Positions 53,943 through 63,368 of a DNA stretch of 64,000 nucleotides are shown here, in pieces. The notes under the pieces are model-generated. The model did no database searches. It saw only the letters and a list, made by a program, of their open reading frames with translations, and was not told the DNA's origin. Origin of the DNA: Psychrobacter sp. JB385 (GTDB lineage Bacteria > Pseudomonadota > Gammaproteobacteria > Pseudomonadales > Moraxellaceae); assembly GCF_900163785.1 (NCBI RefSeq), contig NZ_FUKN01000010.1, positions 186,001 to 250,000 of the forward strand, read 5' to 3'. The position numbers and the translations under genes are program-made. Numbering within the stretch: position 1 is the first letter of the stretch; each line of letters begins with the position of its first letter.

Positions 53943-56900
53943 ATGGATTTTTTTGGTGCCCAGCGAATACGCACTAAGCGCAGCTTATTGCTGTACGGAC
54001 TGTTTTTTATTATTGTGTTTGCCCATATGGCAGTAGCGCTTGCTGTTATGGCATTACTGTTGACGCTGTTTACGGACGGTATTTATCATTGGGTATTGGT
54101 GCTGGTCACGATATGGATATTAGGAACCTTTATCGGTGGTAGCTTTTTAGAGTATCGTCGTCTAAAGGCAGGTGGCCGCGCGATCGCTCAGAGAGTAGGG
54201 GCGGTGAGACTATTTATTGATCGCAGTCAAGACGAGTGGGAGCAGAGTCGCGGGATTGCTCATCAGCATATACCTATGCAAAAAGTGCGCTACAGCTCCC
54301 GTCATATAGCGGTACGAGATGAGCGCGATTTGCCCTCTGTGTATCGTCGTTATTATGAGATAGCCCAGCAGCTAGCCATTGCTTCAGGTGTGCCTATGCC
54401 TATCCTCTATGTATTGCCTTATGAGCAAGGTATCAATGGTTTTGTCGCTGGTCGTCATCATCAGGATATGGTGCTTGTCGTGACGCAAGGGGCGCTGGAT
54501 AAATTGTCTGATGAGGAATTGTACGGACTCATTGGGCATGAATACGGTCACATACTACACGGTGATGCGAGGTTCAATCTGAAGCTAATGGTCGTGCTTG
54601 CAGGCTTACAGATATTATATGATTGGAGCGATCCTTTTAATAATACTGGTTCCCGTAACAACTCAAGTGACTACTTTGAGAGTGCAGGCAGTCGCCACGT
54701 GCCTTTATCGCAAATGTCGCAACGTACTGTGGACACTCATGCAAGGCGTACTGAGGCACAGACTGATAACTTTAAAAGTCACAGTGATTGGATTGCCTAC
54801 TGGCAAACACAGTCACAAAGACAGCAATCACAAGCCAAACAGCAGTCGAGGTGGTTACCCAATCGAGCGGCTAGTGATTGGTCAACATCACGTAGTGTGT
54901 GGGCATTGTTATTACATGCGTTTAGCTTCTCAAGTATGGCCAGTGCTCAGCTGATTAAACACAGTTTTAACCGTGAGCGTGAGCTACTGGCGGATGCAAC
55001 CAGTGTGCAGCTGACGCGATCACCTGCCATCATAGAAACCTTAAAAGCCATTCATCAAGATGCAATCGGCTCACGTTTGACAGGTATCGGCAATCTCAAT
55101 GGCCTCAGTCATTTCTTTTTTGCCAGTAGCGGTGCTGATTTGGGCGATGTGTCATGGTTTGCGACCCATCCCAGCCTGGCCGAACGTATGACGGCGATTA
55201 ATACCAGTGCTTACCACAGTTTTGCCATAAAAATTGCTAAAGAAAAACAGCTCAATCAGCAGAAAATAAAGCAAATATATGAGCAGCGTCGATTGGGTAA
55301 TTGGGAAGCAACAGAAAAAAATAGCCTAAGCAAAAGATTCCAAGAAAACACAGCCTTACAATCGCAAATATTATCTAGCAATCAAAAAATCAAAACTCCA
55401 GCTGACGAGCAATTACTCCAAACCCCAAACAATACTAATGATAGTGGCTCAGGCGTGTCTTCTGGGACTCTCTTGGAGCATGAGTCAGGGCTTGAGTTCG
55501 TCACAGAAACCGATGTCATCGTCGATGGACGCTTGCAAGTAAGTACATTAGATACGGATAGTCAAAAGTTATTAAAACCTTGGCAAGCAAAATCGCATAG
55601 CGAATTGCCTAATACAAAGCTGGTTACTAGTGAAGACGTAAAAAGAGCCGCACTACCGCAATATATAATCGATCATAGTCATCATCCGCTGGGCGCACAG
55701 GCACTTATTGAGGCGGTCATGTTATGTCATCAAGGTCAGATGTTATCGACAGCGATAAGTTATGATTTGACAGCGATTTGGTATCAATTACCGACGATGC
55801 CTGTTGGCACGGATAATAACGCTATAGAAGCGATGGCAAACGCTGCAAAAATATTACCGCATAAGATAGACAGTGAATTGTTAGAAAAAGTTGCCAGCCT
55901 TGATCGACGTTTGGATAGTACGCTGATTACATTGGCCATAAAACAATTAAACAACTACGATTTGTCTAAAAGCGCCATTGACGCGCTGCGATTAAAATAT
56001 GAAAACCAGCCTGATAACCCTAGCTATCAGTATTACATACGGCAAAAAAAATGTCGTACCATGCTTGAGCGCTATCAGGAAGGAATGTTAGCCTTACTCA
56101 AAAGACAACTCACCACTGATTTGAGTGAAAAGTTTGCTCATCAGGTATTAAGCGATAAATCTGTTAGCGGCACGCCTCAACCGACACTCTTTCTTTTAGA
56201 AGACAATGCGCCCTCAATGTTATCCTTGTGGCAAGCATTACACATGCAACTACTATTACCTAGCTTGTTTGGTGTTTTAAACCATGAACAGCCTGTCGCA
56301 CAAGCGGCATGGCAACAAGCATTGCAAGCGGGTAGAGGCAGTATTCTGATCCAGCTTGATCCTTCGGGTCAGATATTTGAGACGCTATGCGTTGCTAGGC
56401 AAGCGATTTTGATATTATTGGCGTATCGCTTATCAAAAGATATCAAAGGTCAGATGATATCGGCATTGGATAGCTCGACTCTATATTTTAACCATCCCAG
56501 TGTGGCTCACTATATTGTAGATTTAAGACGCCATGCACGCTTGATTGATATTGATCTAGCAACGGTCAGTGATGCCAATTTGCAGTGGTTGTTGTTGACA
56601 GCCCAAAGCTTAAATGGTGTACAATTATTGGCGTTGATACAGGCAGTGCCTATTTTTATAGCGCCTATCAGTGCAAGTCATCAATATGATAGTGACCAAG
56701 AGAAACCACAGAATGGTCTTCAAATAGATTATAATGAGCATACTGATAGCACTGCTCATCCTTACGTCTATAATGATTATAGGCAGTGGCTAAGTACATT
56801 GCATACGATGATGTTACACGATACGATAGTCAGCCAAGATGAGTACGACTGCTTGGTATTATTGTCAGAGCATTGGCTAGGCGTTCGAGAGCTTTTTTGA
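53943..56900 (+). CDS. Large M48-family (HtpX-like) membrane metallopeptidase
   Basis: 985 residues. Two membrane spans at about 14-42 and 48-68, then an M48 domain with HEYGH (199-203; zinc ligands His199, His203, catalytic Glu200) in LYGLIGHEYGHILHGDARFN and a third-ligand region RERELLADATSVQLTRS. A further hydrophobic patch near residues 320-340 precedes it. The remaining 550 residues (from about 430) are soluble, partly low complexity (Ser/Thr/Gln rich, 460-520), then helix-rich, and have no family I recognise. Co-directional with lemA, a frequent partner, so the two may form an envelope quality-control unit; that is inference. Much longer than HtpX (about 290 residues). Confidence 0.88.
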   Translation: MDFFGAQRIRTKRSLLLYGLFFIIVFAHMAVALAVMALLLTLFTDGIYHWVLVLVTIWILGTFIGGSFLEYRRLKAGGRAIAQRVGAVRLFIDRSQDEWEQSRGIAHQHIPMQKVRYSSRHIAVRDERDLPSVYRRYYEIAQQLAIASGVPMPILYVLPYEQGINGFVAGRHHQDMVLVVTQGALDKLSDEELYGLIGHEYGHILHGDARFNLKLMVVLAGLQILYDWSDPFNNTGSRNNSSDYFESAGSRHVPLSQMSQRTVDTHARRTEAQTDNFKSHSDWIAYWQTQSQRQQSQAKQQSRWLPNRAASDWSTSRSVWALLLHAFSFSSMASAQLIKHSFNRERELLADATSVQLTRSPAIIETLKAIHQDAIGSRLTGIGNLNGLSHFFFASSGADLGDVSWFATHPSLAERMTAINTSAYHSFAIKIAKEKQLNQQKIKQIYEQRRLGNWEATEKNSLSKRFQENTALQSQILSSNQKIKTPADEQLLQTPNNTNDSGSGVSSGTLLEHESGLEFVTETDVIVDGRLQVSTLDTDSQKLLKPWQAKSHSELPNTKLVTSEDVKRAALPQYIIDHSHHPLGAQALIEAVMLCHQGQMLSTAISYDLTAIWYQLPTMPVGTDNNAIEAMANAAKILPHKIDSELLEKVASLDRRLDSTLITLAIKQLNNYDLSKSAIDALRLKYENQPDNPSYQYYIRQKKCRTMLERYQEGMLALLKRQLTTDLSEKFAHQVLSDKSVSGTPQPTLFLLEDNAPSMLSLWQALHMQLLLPSLFGVLNHEQPVAQAAWQQALQAGRGSILIQLDPSGQIFETLCVARQAILILLAYRLSKDIKGQMISALDSSTLYFNHPSVAHYIVDLRRHARLIDIDLATVSDANLQWLLLTAQSLNGVQLLALIQAVPIFIAPISASHQYDSDQEKPQNGLQIDYNEHTDSTAHPYVYNDYRQWLSTLHTMMLHDTIVSQDEYDCLVLLSEHWLGVRELF

Positions 56901-57011
56901 GCGATATGGCGCATCATTTGTACAGTAAAGGTTGGACTGCCAAAGTACTACAGGTGTTAGATCTTCTTTGCAATAAAAACCCATTTGATATTAGCAGGAT
57001 AGTAAAGACGC

Positions 57012-57908
57012 ATGAGTGATACCCAAGACCCGCTAATTGTATTGCAACATCGTATGCAGCAGCGTCAGATTTTGGCAATGATGGGTATTAATCAATGGGT
57101 GCAATCAGGCTCAGACACCATCAATGTTGCCAATATTTCTGCACCTGTCATCGTTGATACGGTAGTTCAGTCAGTGTCTTCTCATACCGCCATTGAATCA
57201 CTAAATGTTGAACAATCAAGTATCGATGATGATGTAAATAACGATGTATCAGCTATGGATGCTGCTGAGACCGCCGCTTTAAACAATAGCGCTGTGAACA
57301 GTGCGTCAATAAGCAATGCGTCTATTAACAGTGATTACTTTGATGATAATGACACAACGTTAAGCCCACCGTCTGAACCAAATCCAGTCACGTATCGTTT
57401 TGATACGACGAACACTGATACAGTTACCCCCGATACAGTTAATCCTAATACGGCTGTCAAGCCTCTTGCCGAGAGAACAGAACGGCCAGCAGCCGCTTTT
57501 GATAAACAAGTTCAGTCAACGGACGGTTATTCTGACAATAGTCTCAAAGTTGCACCATTTAATCTACAAGGTGGTCGCTATGGCAATTGGGTGGTTTTGG
57601 TTGATATTCAAGCTCTAAATAAAAACAGCCAAAAGCTGTGGAGTAATATCACGCAAGCGCTGTCGATAACCTGCGAGACCACATCATTTCCGATCTGTGA
57701 CGGTATGGATACGGCTGAGCTTGCTAATGCCAGTCTGGCAGGCTATGTCTTCAAAATAGGAAGAAGTGAGGACATACAAGTGGCTGCATTGACAGCGCTA
57801 CCTGACGGACTTGAGCATCCGAACTTGACTACTGTACCTACATTAGATGAGATGCTCGCTGATAGCCGTTTAAAACGTCAATTTTGGGAGCAGCTCTCTG
57901 ATGGATAA
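57012..57908 (+). CDS. HolD (DNA polymerase III psi)-like protein with inserted low-complexity region
   Basis: 298 residues. The ends resemble HolD: N-terminal RQILAMMGINQWVQSG (residues 18-33) against the psi LGITQW block, and C-terminal strand-helix order WVVLVDIQAL, LWSNITQALSI, AGYVFKIG and KRQFWEQL (288-295) against psi's closing ALWQQI block. Between about 34 and 185 lies an acidic, Ser/Thr/Asn/Asp-rich, repetitive linker absent from E. coli psi (137 residues). Psi bridges the clamp loader chi and gamma/tau subunits. Assignment is by eye and moderate; family databases may show no hit. Follows the M48 gene by 111 bp with AGGATAGTAAAGACGC before ATG. Confidence 0.6.
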   Translation: MSDTQDPLIVLQHRMQQRQILAMMGINQWVQSGSDTINVANISAPVIVDTVVQSVSSHTAIESLNVEQSSIDDDVNNDVSAMDAAETAALNNSAVNSASISNASINSDYFDDNDTTLSPPSEPNPVTYRFDTTNTDTVTPDTVNPNTAVKPLAERTERPAAAFDKQVQSTDGYSDNSLKVAPFNLQGGRYGNWVVLVDIQALNKNSQKLWSNITQALSITCETTSFPICDGMDTAELANASLAGYVFKIGRSEDIQVAALTALPDGLEHPNLTTVPTLDEMLADSRLKRQFWEQLSDG

Positions 57909-58043
57909 AGAGCGATTTGACCGTTTTATATATAATACGCCGTAGTCAATACAAAAATATAAGACCTTTTTTAAGGTGGTTTAATAATTACGTTTGAGTC
58001 CCAACCAACAACGATTAATCTTTTTATATCTAGGATGATAGCC

Positions 58044-59192
58044 ATGTCTACAAACTCAATGCCTACGAATACAACAGCGACACCAGAAGCGGATACGGCT
58101 CCTCACCGTGTACCTAATTTTTCTGCAGGGCCAGCCACGATGCCGACTGCCGTATTGTCACGTGCTCAAAAAGAGCTGCTTGACTGGCAAGGTAGTGGTG
58201 TGTCAGTAATGGAAGTCAGTCATCGTAGCAAAGAGTACATTGAGATTACCGATAAGGCTGAAGCCAAACTGCGCTCATTGATGGACATTCCAGATAATTA
58301 TAAGGTGTTATTTTTACAAGGTGGTGCCAGCTTACAGTTCTCAGCGATTCCTTTAAATTTGCTAAATGGTAAGCGTGCCGACTATCTAACAACAGGAACA
58401 TGGTCAGGTAAAGCCATCAAAGAAGCCAAACGTTATGCCAATCTTGGTCTTGGTGAGGTGAATCTTGTGGCAACTGGTACAGACAGCAGTTTCACTGATG
58501 TGCCAGCTCAAAGCGATTGGAATCTTAGCGAAGATGCCGCTTATTTTCATTATTGTGCCAATGAAACCATTCACGGGTTACAGATATTTGAGCCACCGAC
58601 AGTGGATGCGCCAATCATTGTTGATATGTCGTCTTGTATCTTGTCACAGCCGATTGATGTGTCTAAGTTTGGGATGATTTATGCGGGTGCACAAAAGAAT
58701 ATCGGCCCTGCAGGATTGATTATTGTTATTATCCGCGAAGATTTATTGGGGCAAGCAAGCGAGTGGTGCCCTATGCTACTAAACTATGAGCATCAGGCCG
58801 AAAAAGAATCTATGTCAAACACGCCAGCCACTTACTCTTGGTATTTGGCAGGATTGGTTTTCGATTGGCTAGAAGAGCAAGGCGGTGTCGCTGCTATTGG
58901 GAAAGTCAATCAACAAAAAGCAGATTTATTATATAAAACCATTGATGACAGCAGTTTTTATAACAATCCAGTTGCCCCTCAATATCGCTCTATTATGAAT
59001 GTGCCATTTACATTGGCTGACAGCAATCTTGATAAAGTATTTTTAGAAGAGTCAAAGGCAGCAGGCTTGCTCAATTTAAAAGGTCATCGCGATGTTGGCG
59101 GTATGCGTGCCAGTATTTACAATGCGGTGCCTCTAGAGTGGGTACAGCAACTGGTTGACTTCATGATAGCGTTTGAAAAAAAGTATGCTTAA
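58044..59192 (+). CDS. serC: Phosphoserine aminotransferase
   Basis: PLP enzyme of serine synthesis and also of pyridoxal phosphate synthesis (4-phosphohydroxythreonine). 382 residues from ATG 58044, which stands eight bases after TAGGA; ATG 58035 overlaps that site. VPNFSAGPATMPTAVL, SGVSVMEVSHRSKEY, LFLQGGASLQFSAIPLNLL and the PLP lysine in YAGAQKNIGPAGL are intact. A Ser/Thr/Asn-rich N-terminal extension of about 22 residues precedes the core. It produces the substrate for PdxA, encoded at 18397. Confidence 0.96.
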   Translation: MSTNSMPTNTTATPEADTAPHRVPNFSAGPATMPTAVLSRAQKELLDWQGSGVSVMEVSHRSKEYIEITDKAEAKLRSLMDIPDNYKVLFLQGGASLQFSAIPLNLLNGKRADYLTTGTWSGKAIKEAKRYANLGLGEVNLVATGTDSSFTDVPAQSDWNLSEDAAYFHYCANETIHGLQIFEPPTVDAPIIVDMSSCILSQPIDVSKFGMIYAGAQKNIGPAGLIIVIIREDLLGQASEWCPMLLNYEHQAEKESMSNTPATYSWYLAGLVFDWLEEQGGVAAIGKVNQQKADLLYKTIDDSSFYNNPVAPQYRSIMNVPFTLADSNLDKVFLEESKAAGLLNLKGHRDVGGMRASIYNAVPLEWVQQLVDFMIAFEKKYA

Positions 59193-59213
59193 GAATGTAT
59201 AAGCCGTAAAACG

Positions 59214-59248
59214 AAAAGACGCATCTCTTATGGATTGCGTCTTTTTTA
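59214..59248 (+). terminator. Terminator of serC
   Basis: AAAAGACGCA (59214-59223) with TGCGTCTTTT (59236-59245) and further T, 21 bp past the stop. Confidence 0.88.
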
Positions 59249-59449
59249 TTGAGTTTGCGCCAATCTTTTAAGAGATTGGTGTCTTTGAGTCTACACTTAG
59301 CATGGCAAACCATTAGGTTAAAAAACCTAAGTTTGTTATGATGAATTTTTATGGCGCTGCTCTTTTTTACTCACTCTCGATAAAATTTTAATTTTTCAAT
59401 AAATTCTCAATACATTCATTGGTGTCGTTTGGAGGCTGGTGGTAACGTT

Positions 59450-61285
59450 ATGATGATAAAAAATGCCCTGCTAAAAACCGCCATGCTCACCATTGCTATA
59501 AGCTCGATACCAGTGAGTTTGGCTGCACCAATAACCACCACTGCATTAGGGCACAATAGCCCGACTGAGTATATCAATGCGTCTTATATGCCTTATGCCA
59601 ATCCAGATGCCCCAACAGGTGGCACGCTTTCATTGGATGCACGTGGTACTTTCAACAGTGCAAACAAATGGATGACCACTGGTGTGGCTATGATTGGAAC
59701 TGATTATCTCTATGATACCTTGATGACTGGATCATTGAACGAAGCGTTCACCATGTATCCGCAGTTGGCAAATAAGGTCACTTATGACCCAGAGGATACC
59801 AGTTGGATTATTTACCATGTCAATCCTAAAGCACGGTTTTGGGATGGTTCACCTGTCACCAGTAGCGATGTCAAAGCGACATTTGATGCCCTGTTAACCA
59901 AAGGGCCTATGTATATTCGAAGTTATTTGGGCGATATTCGCGAAGTGCAAGTAATTAGTAAACAACAAGTAAAGTTTGTTTTTGCCTCAAGCGATAATAA
60001 AGAGATACTACTCACTGTCGGACAGTTTCCTATATTTGCCAAGTCTTCTATCGATAAAGATTTTGAGAAGATAACGTTGACGCCGTTAATGGGAAGTGGT
60101 CCCTACAAAATTGGGCGCGTCGATGCAGGCCGAGCAGTCAGTTATGTGCGTGATCCCAACTACTGGGGACGGGATTTGATGGTCAATCGCGGTCGCTATA
60201 ATTTCGATATGATTAAGTTTGTCTATTATCAGAGTGATGAGATCGCTTTTGAAGGGTTTAAGTCTGGTCAATATCGCTTTCGTCCCGAAAACAAAGCTTC
60301 CAACTGGGCGACAGGCTATACTTTTCCAGCAGTCGAGGCTGGCATGATTAAAAAAGAAACCATCAGCAGTGAAAATCCAGTCCCCATGCAAGCGCTGGTC
60401 ATGAATATGCGTCAACCGATCTTCCAAGATATTCGTGTGCGTCAAGCATTGAGTGCTGCCTATGACTTTGAGTGGATGAACAAGACGTTATTTCATGGTC
60501 AGTATGAACGTTTGCAAAGCTTCTTTCATGGTTCGGAGCTTGCTGCTACAGGCACACCATCGAGCGAAGAGATGAAGGTGCTTCGCCCATTATTATCTAA
60601 GCTCGAACCAATACAACGTCAGGCTGTATTAGCAAAGTGGCAGCTGCCAACCAGTGACGGTAGTGGCTTTAATCGTCAAGGATTGCTCGCTGCACGGCAA
60701 TTATTATTGGATGCTGGGTTTTACTATAAAGATATGAAGTTGTATAAACCTAATGGTCAACCTGCCAAGATTGAAATCTTGATGACAGGCGAAACGATGG
60801 GACGTGTACTGCTGCCTTATATTCGTAATTTGAAGCGTTTGGGATTTGATGCGACGCTACGTCAAGTCGATGGCCCCCAGTACTATGAGCGTACGCGTCG
60901 TTTTGATTATGACATGATGGTTAATGTCTTCGCGCAAAGTTTGTCTCCTGGCGCAGAACAAGCTGGCTTTTGGGGTAGCGAGGCGGCTGACCAAATGGGT
61001 AACAGTAATACCGCTGGTATCAAAAATGCAGTGATTGACACGATTATTAAAAAGCTTGGCAATGCTCATAATCGTGATGAGATTGTTCTTTATACGCATG
61101 TGCTTGATCGTCTATTAAGAGCAGGCTATTACGTGGTGCCCTTATACGGTAAGTCTGGCACCAATGTCGCTTATTGGGATCAATATCGCCATGCCAAAAA
61201 ACTGCCGACCAATGCGGTTGGGATCGATTATTGGTGGACGGACAAAGCGGCAGAAGCACGCGTCAATAATTACTTGAAGCAGTAA
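59450..61285 (+). CDS. yejA: YejA-like oligopeptide ABC transporter substrate-binding protein
   Basis: 611 residues from ATG 59450 with signal peptide (KNALLKTAMLTIAISSIPVSLAA). Type 5 extracellular solute-binding fold: GTLSLDARGTFNSANKW, FDGSPVTSSDVKATFD (here FWDGSPVTSSD), MGSGPYKIGRVDAGRAVSYVRDPNYWG, DIRVRQALSAAYDFEWMNKTLFHGQYERLQSFF and a closing NAVGIDYWW. YejABEF imports peptides, including microcin C in E. coli. GGTGG lies seven bases upstream of the ATG; a TTG at 59429 is less likely. Transporter permeases follow after gloB. Confidence 0.93.
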   Translation: MMIKNALLKTAMLTIAISSIPVSLAAPITTTALGHNSPTEYINASYMPYANPDAPTGGTLSLDARGTFNSANKWMTTGVAMIGTDYLYDTLMTGSLNEAFTMYPQLANKVTYDPEDTSWIIYHVNPKARFWDGSPVTSSDVKATFDALLTKGPMYIRSYLGDIREVQVISKQQVKFVFASSDNKEILLTVGQFPIFAKSSIDKDFEKITLTPLMGSGPYKIGRVDAGRAVSYVRDPNYWGRDLMVNRGRYNFDMIKFVYYQSDEIAFEGFKSGQYRFRPENKASNWATGYTFPAVEAGMIKKETISSENPVPMQALVMNMRQPIFQDIRVRQALSAAYDFEWMNKTLFHGQYERLQSFFHGSELAATGTPSSEEMKVLRPLLSKLEPIQRQAVLAKWQLPTSDGSGFNRQGLLAARQLLLDAGFYYKDMKLYKPNGQPAKIEILMTGETMGRVLLPYIRNLKRLGFDATLRQVDGPQYYERTRRFDYDMMVNVFAQSLSPGAEQAGFWGSEAADQMGNSNTAGIKNAVIDTIIKKLGNAHNRDEIVLYTHVLDRLLRAGYYVVPLYGKSGTNVAYWDQYRHAKKLPTNAVGIDYWWTDKAAEARVNNYLKQ

Positions 61286-61393
61286 ATCAGAGCTGCGCGT
61301 AAGGAGCGTATCGCCTTTGAAATGATTCGACTATACATAAGTATTTGTATAAAAAATATGAGCAATAATAATAACGACTGGTAAGGATTTAAT

Positions 61394-62173
61394 ATGAGTA
61401 TCCGTATTCACCCTATTAAGGCTTTCAATGACAATTACATTTGGACCTTAATCAATGAAAACAATAAACAAGCGATCGTTATAGACCCCGGTCAAGCGGC
61501 CCCTGTCATTGCTTATTTAGAAGAAAATGAGCTGGAGCTAACCTCAATTTGGACCACGCATCACCACCATGATCATATCGGCGGCGTCGCAGAGCTACAA
61601 GAGTCTTATCCTATGACGCATTTGGTTGCTCATGCAGAGCACAATGTGGATGAAGACCAGACGATAAAAGAAGGTAGCACAGTGAGCGCTTGGGGCTGCG
61701 CGGCTCAAGTATGGGAGGTGCCTGGTCACACCCAAAGCCATGTGGCCTATATTTTAGATATCGAAGGACGTCATTATTGCTTTTGCGGTGATACGTTATT
61801 TAGCGCTGGCTGTGGGCGCGTTTTTACTGGTACGATTGAACAATTGCATGACAGCTTTAAGCGTTTGGACAGTTTGTCAGATGAGACGCTACTCTATCCA
61901 GCTCATGAGTATACGGCAAGCAACTTACGTTTTGGTTTGTCTATCGAGCCTACCAATGAGGCAATGGCGCAGGCGCTGGTACAAACACAAGATAAGACCG
62001 ATCAAGGGCTACCAAGTTTACCTGTTACCTTGGAGCACGAGCGCGCGGTAAATGTGTTTTTGCGGGCGCAAGAGCCGAGTGTAATAGCAGCGGTCAAGTC
62101 TAAAACGGACATTATTGATGAGAAGTCTTTGACTGTGTTTGCTGCTCTGCGTGAGCTCAAAAATAATTTTTAA
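61394..62173 (+). CDS. gloB: Hydroxyacylglutathione hydrolase (glyoxalase II)
   Basis: 259 residues, metallo-beta-lactamase fold. Two-metal motif THHHHDHIGG (55-64) and further ligands in PGHTQSHVAY and FCGDTLFSAGCGRVFTG; C-terminal substrate-binding AHEYTASNLRFGL and HER-type block. Completes methylglyoxal detoxification by hydrolysing S-D-lactoylglutathione. Start ATG 61394 follows AAGGA. It lies between yejA and yejB on the same strand with 108 and 127 bp gaps, so it may be read with the yej operon. Confidence 0.95.
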   Translation: MSIRIHPIKAFNDNYIWTLINENNKQAIVIDPGQAAPVIAYLEENELELTSIWTTHHHHDHIGGVAELQESYPMTHLVAHAEHNVDEDQTIKEGSTVSAWGCAAQVWEVPGHTQSHVAYILDIEGRHYCFCGDTLFSAGCGRVFTGTIEQLHDSFKRLDSLSDETLLYPAHEYTASNLRFGLSIEPTNEAMAQALVQTQDKTDQGLPSLPVTLEHERAVNVFLRAQEPSVIAAVKSKTDIIDEKSLTVFAALRELKNNF

Positions 62174-62300
62174 ACGTTTATGTTTGATTCTTAAACCCCT
62201 ATGTCTGTACTTGCGGTGTCATGGATGGTTATACAGACTTGGTAAAAGCGAGCTACCCATTTTCTCTGTTGTTGTATGTTTACCTTAGGAAGCTATCATT

Positions 62301-63368
62301 ATGGGTCGTTATATCTTAAAAAGGTTACTGCTAATATTGCCGACGCTTTTTTTGATATTGCTGGCAAATTTTGTGATTGTACAAGCAGCGCCTGGTGGCC
62401 CTGTAGAACAACAACTGGCACTTATCGAGCAAAGCGCAAAAGATAACGCGCTGAGCGGAAACATTGGTGCAGGCAGTTCAGGTAGCAACAGTACCTATCA
62501 GGGCACTCGCGGCTTATCTGAAGACATGGTTGCTGCGATCAACGCACAGTATGGTTTTGACAAGTCTGCCCCTGAACGGTTTTGGCTCATGCTAAAAAAC
62601 TATGCTCAGCTTGATTTTGGGGAGTCATTTTTTAAGGGACAACCTGTAACAGATCTTATTATAGAGAAGCTACCAGTCTCAATCTCACTTGGGCTTTGGA
62701 GTACGCTGCTCATTTATATGATTGCCATTCCACTTGGTGTGTATAAAGCCATGCATCATGGTTCAGGTATTGATAAAATTACTGCTATGCTCCTCGCTAT
62801 TGGTCATGCGGTTCCTGTGTTTGTATTTGCCGTTATACTCTTGGTGTTTTTTGCAGGCGGTAGTTACTGGAATATTTTTCCTTTGCAAGGCCTAACATCC
62901 GAGAATTTTGATCAATTAAGCGCGCTGGGTAAGGTAAAAGACTATTTTTGGCATCTGGCATTACCACTTCTGGCAAGTACGGTTGGCGGGTTTGCAGGCT
63001 TGACCTATTTAACCAAGTTTAGCTTTTTAGAAGAATTGGGTAAGCAATATGTACTCACCGCTCGTGCTAAAGGTCTAAATGAGCGACAGGTTCTATATGG
63101 GCATGTGTTTCGCAATGCGATGTTGATCATTATTGCCGGTATTCCAGCCGCTATCGTTGGTATTTTCTTTGCCGGTAATTTTCTGATAGAGATTATTTTT
63201 AAACTTGACGGTTTGGGTTTACTGGGCTTTGAAGCCATTCAGCAGCGTGATTATCCCGTGATATTTGGTACGCTGTTTATTTTTACGTTGGTGGGGCTGT
63301 TATTACAGTTAATCAGTGATTTAAGTTATCATTTGATTGATCCTCGTATCGATTTTGAGGGGCGCTAA
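62301..63368 (+). CDS. yejB: YejB oligopeptide ABC transporter permease
   Basis: 355 residues, DppB-type permease. First span MGRYILKRLLLILPTLFLILLANFVIVQ, then a periplasmic loop (about 30-105) with a Gly/Ser-rich stretch, further spans at about 130-150, 165-190, 235-255, 280-300 and 320-345. The EAA loop reads ARAKGLNERQVLYGHVFRNAM. AGGAAG precedes ATG 62301. Overlaps yejE by one base (TAATG), so the two are translationally coupled. Confidence 0.94.
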   Translation: MGRYILKRLLLILPTLFLILLANFVIVQAAPGGPVEQQLALIEQSAKDNALSGNIGAGSSGSNSTYQGTRGLSEDMVAAINAQYGFDKSAPERFWLMLKNYAQLDFGESFFKGQPVTDLIIEKLPVSISLGLWSTLLIYMIAIPLGVYKAMHHGSGIDKITAMLLAIGHAVPVFVFAVILLVFFAGGSYWNIFPLQGLTSENFDQLSALGKVKDYFWHLALPLLASTVGGFAGLTYLTKFSFLEELGKQYVLTARAKGLNERQVLYGHVFRNAMLIIIAGIPAAIVGIFFAGNFLIEIIFKLDGLGLLGFEAIQQRDYPVIFGTLFIFTLVGLLLQLISDLSYHLIDPRIDFEGR

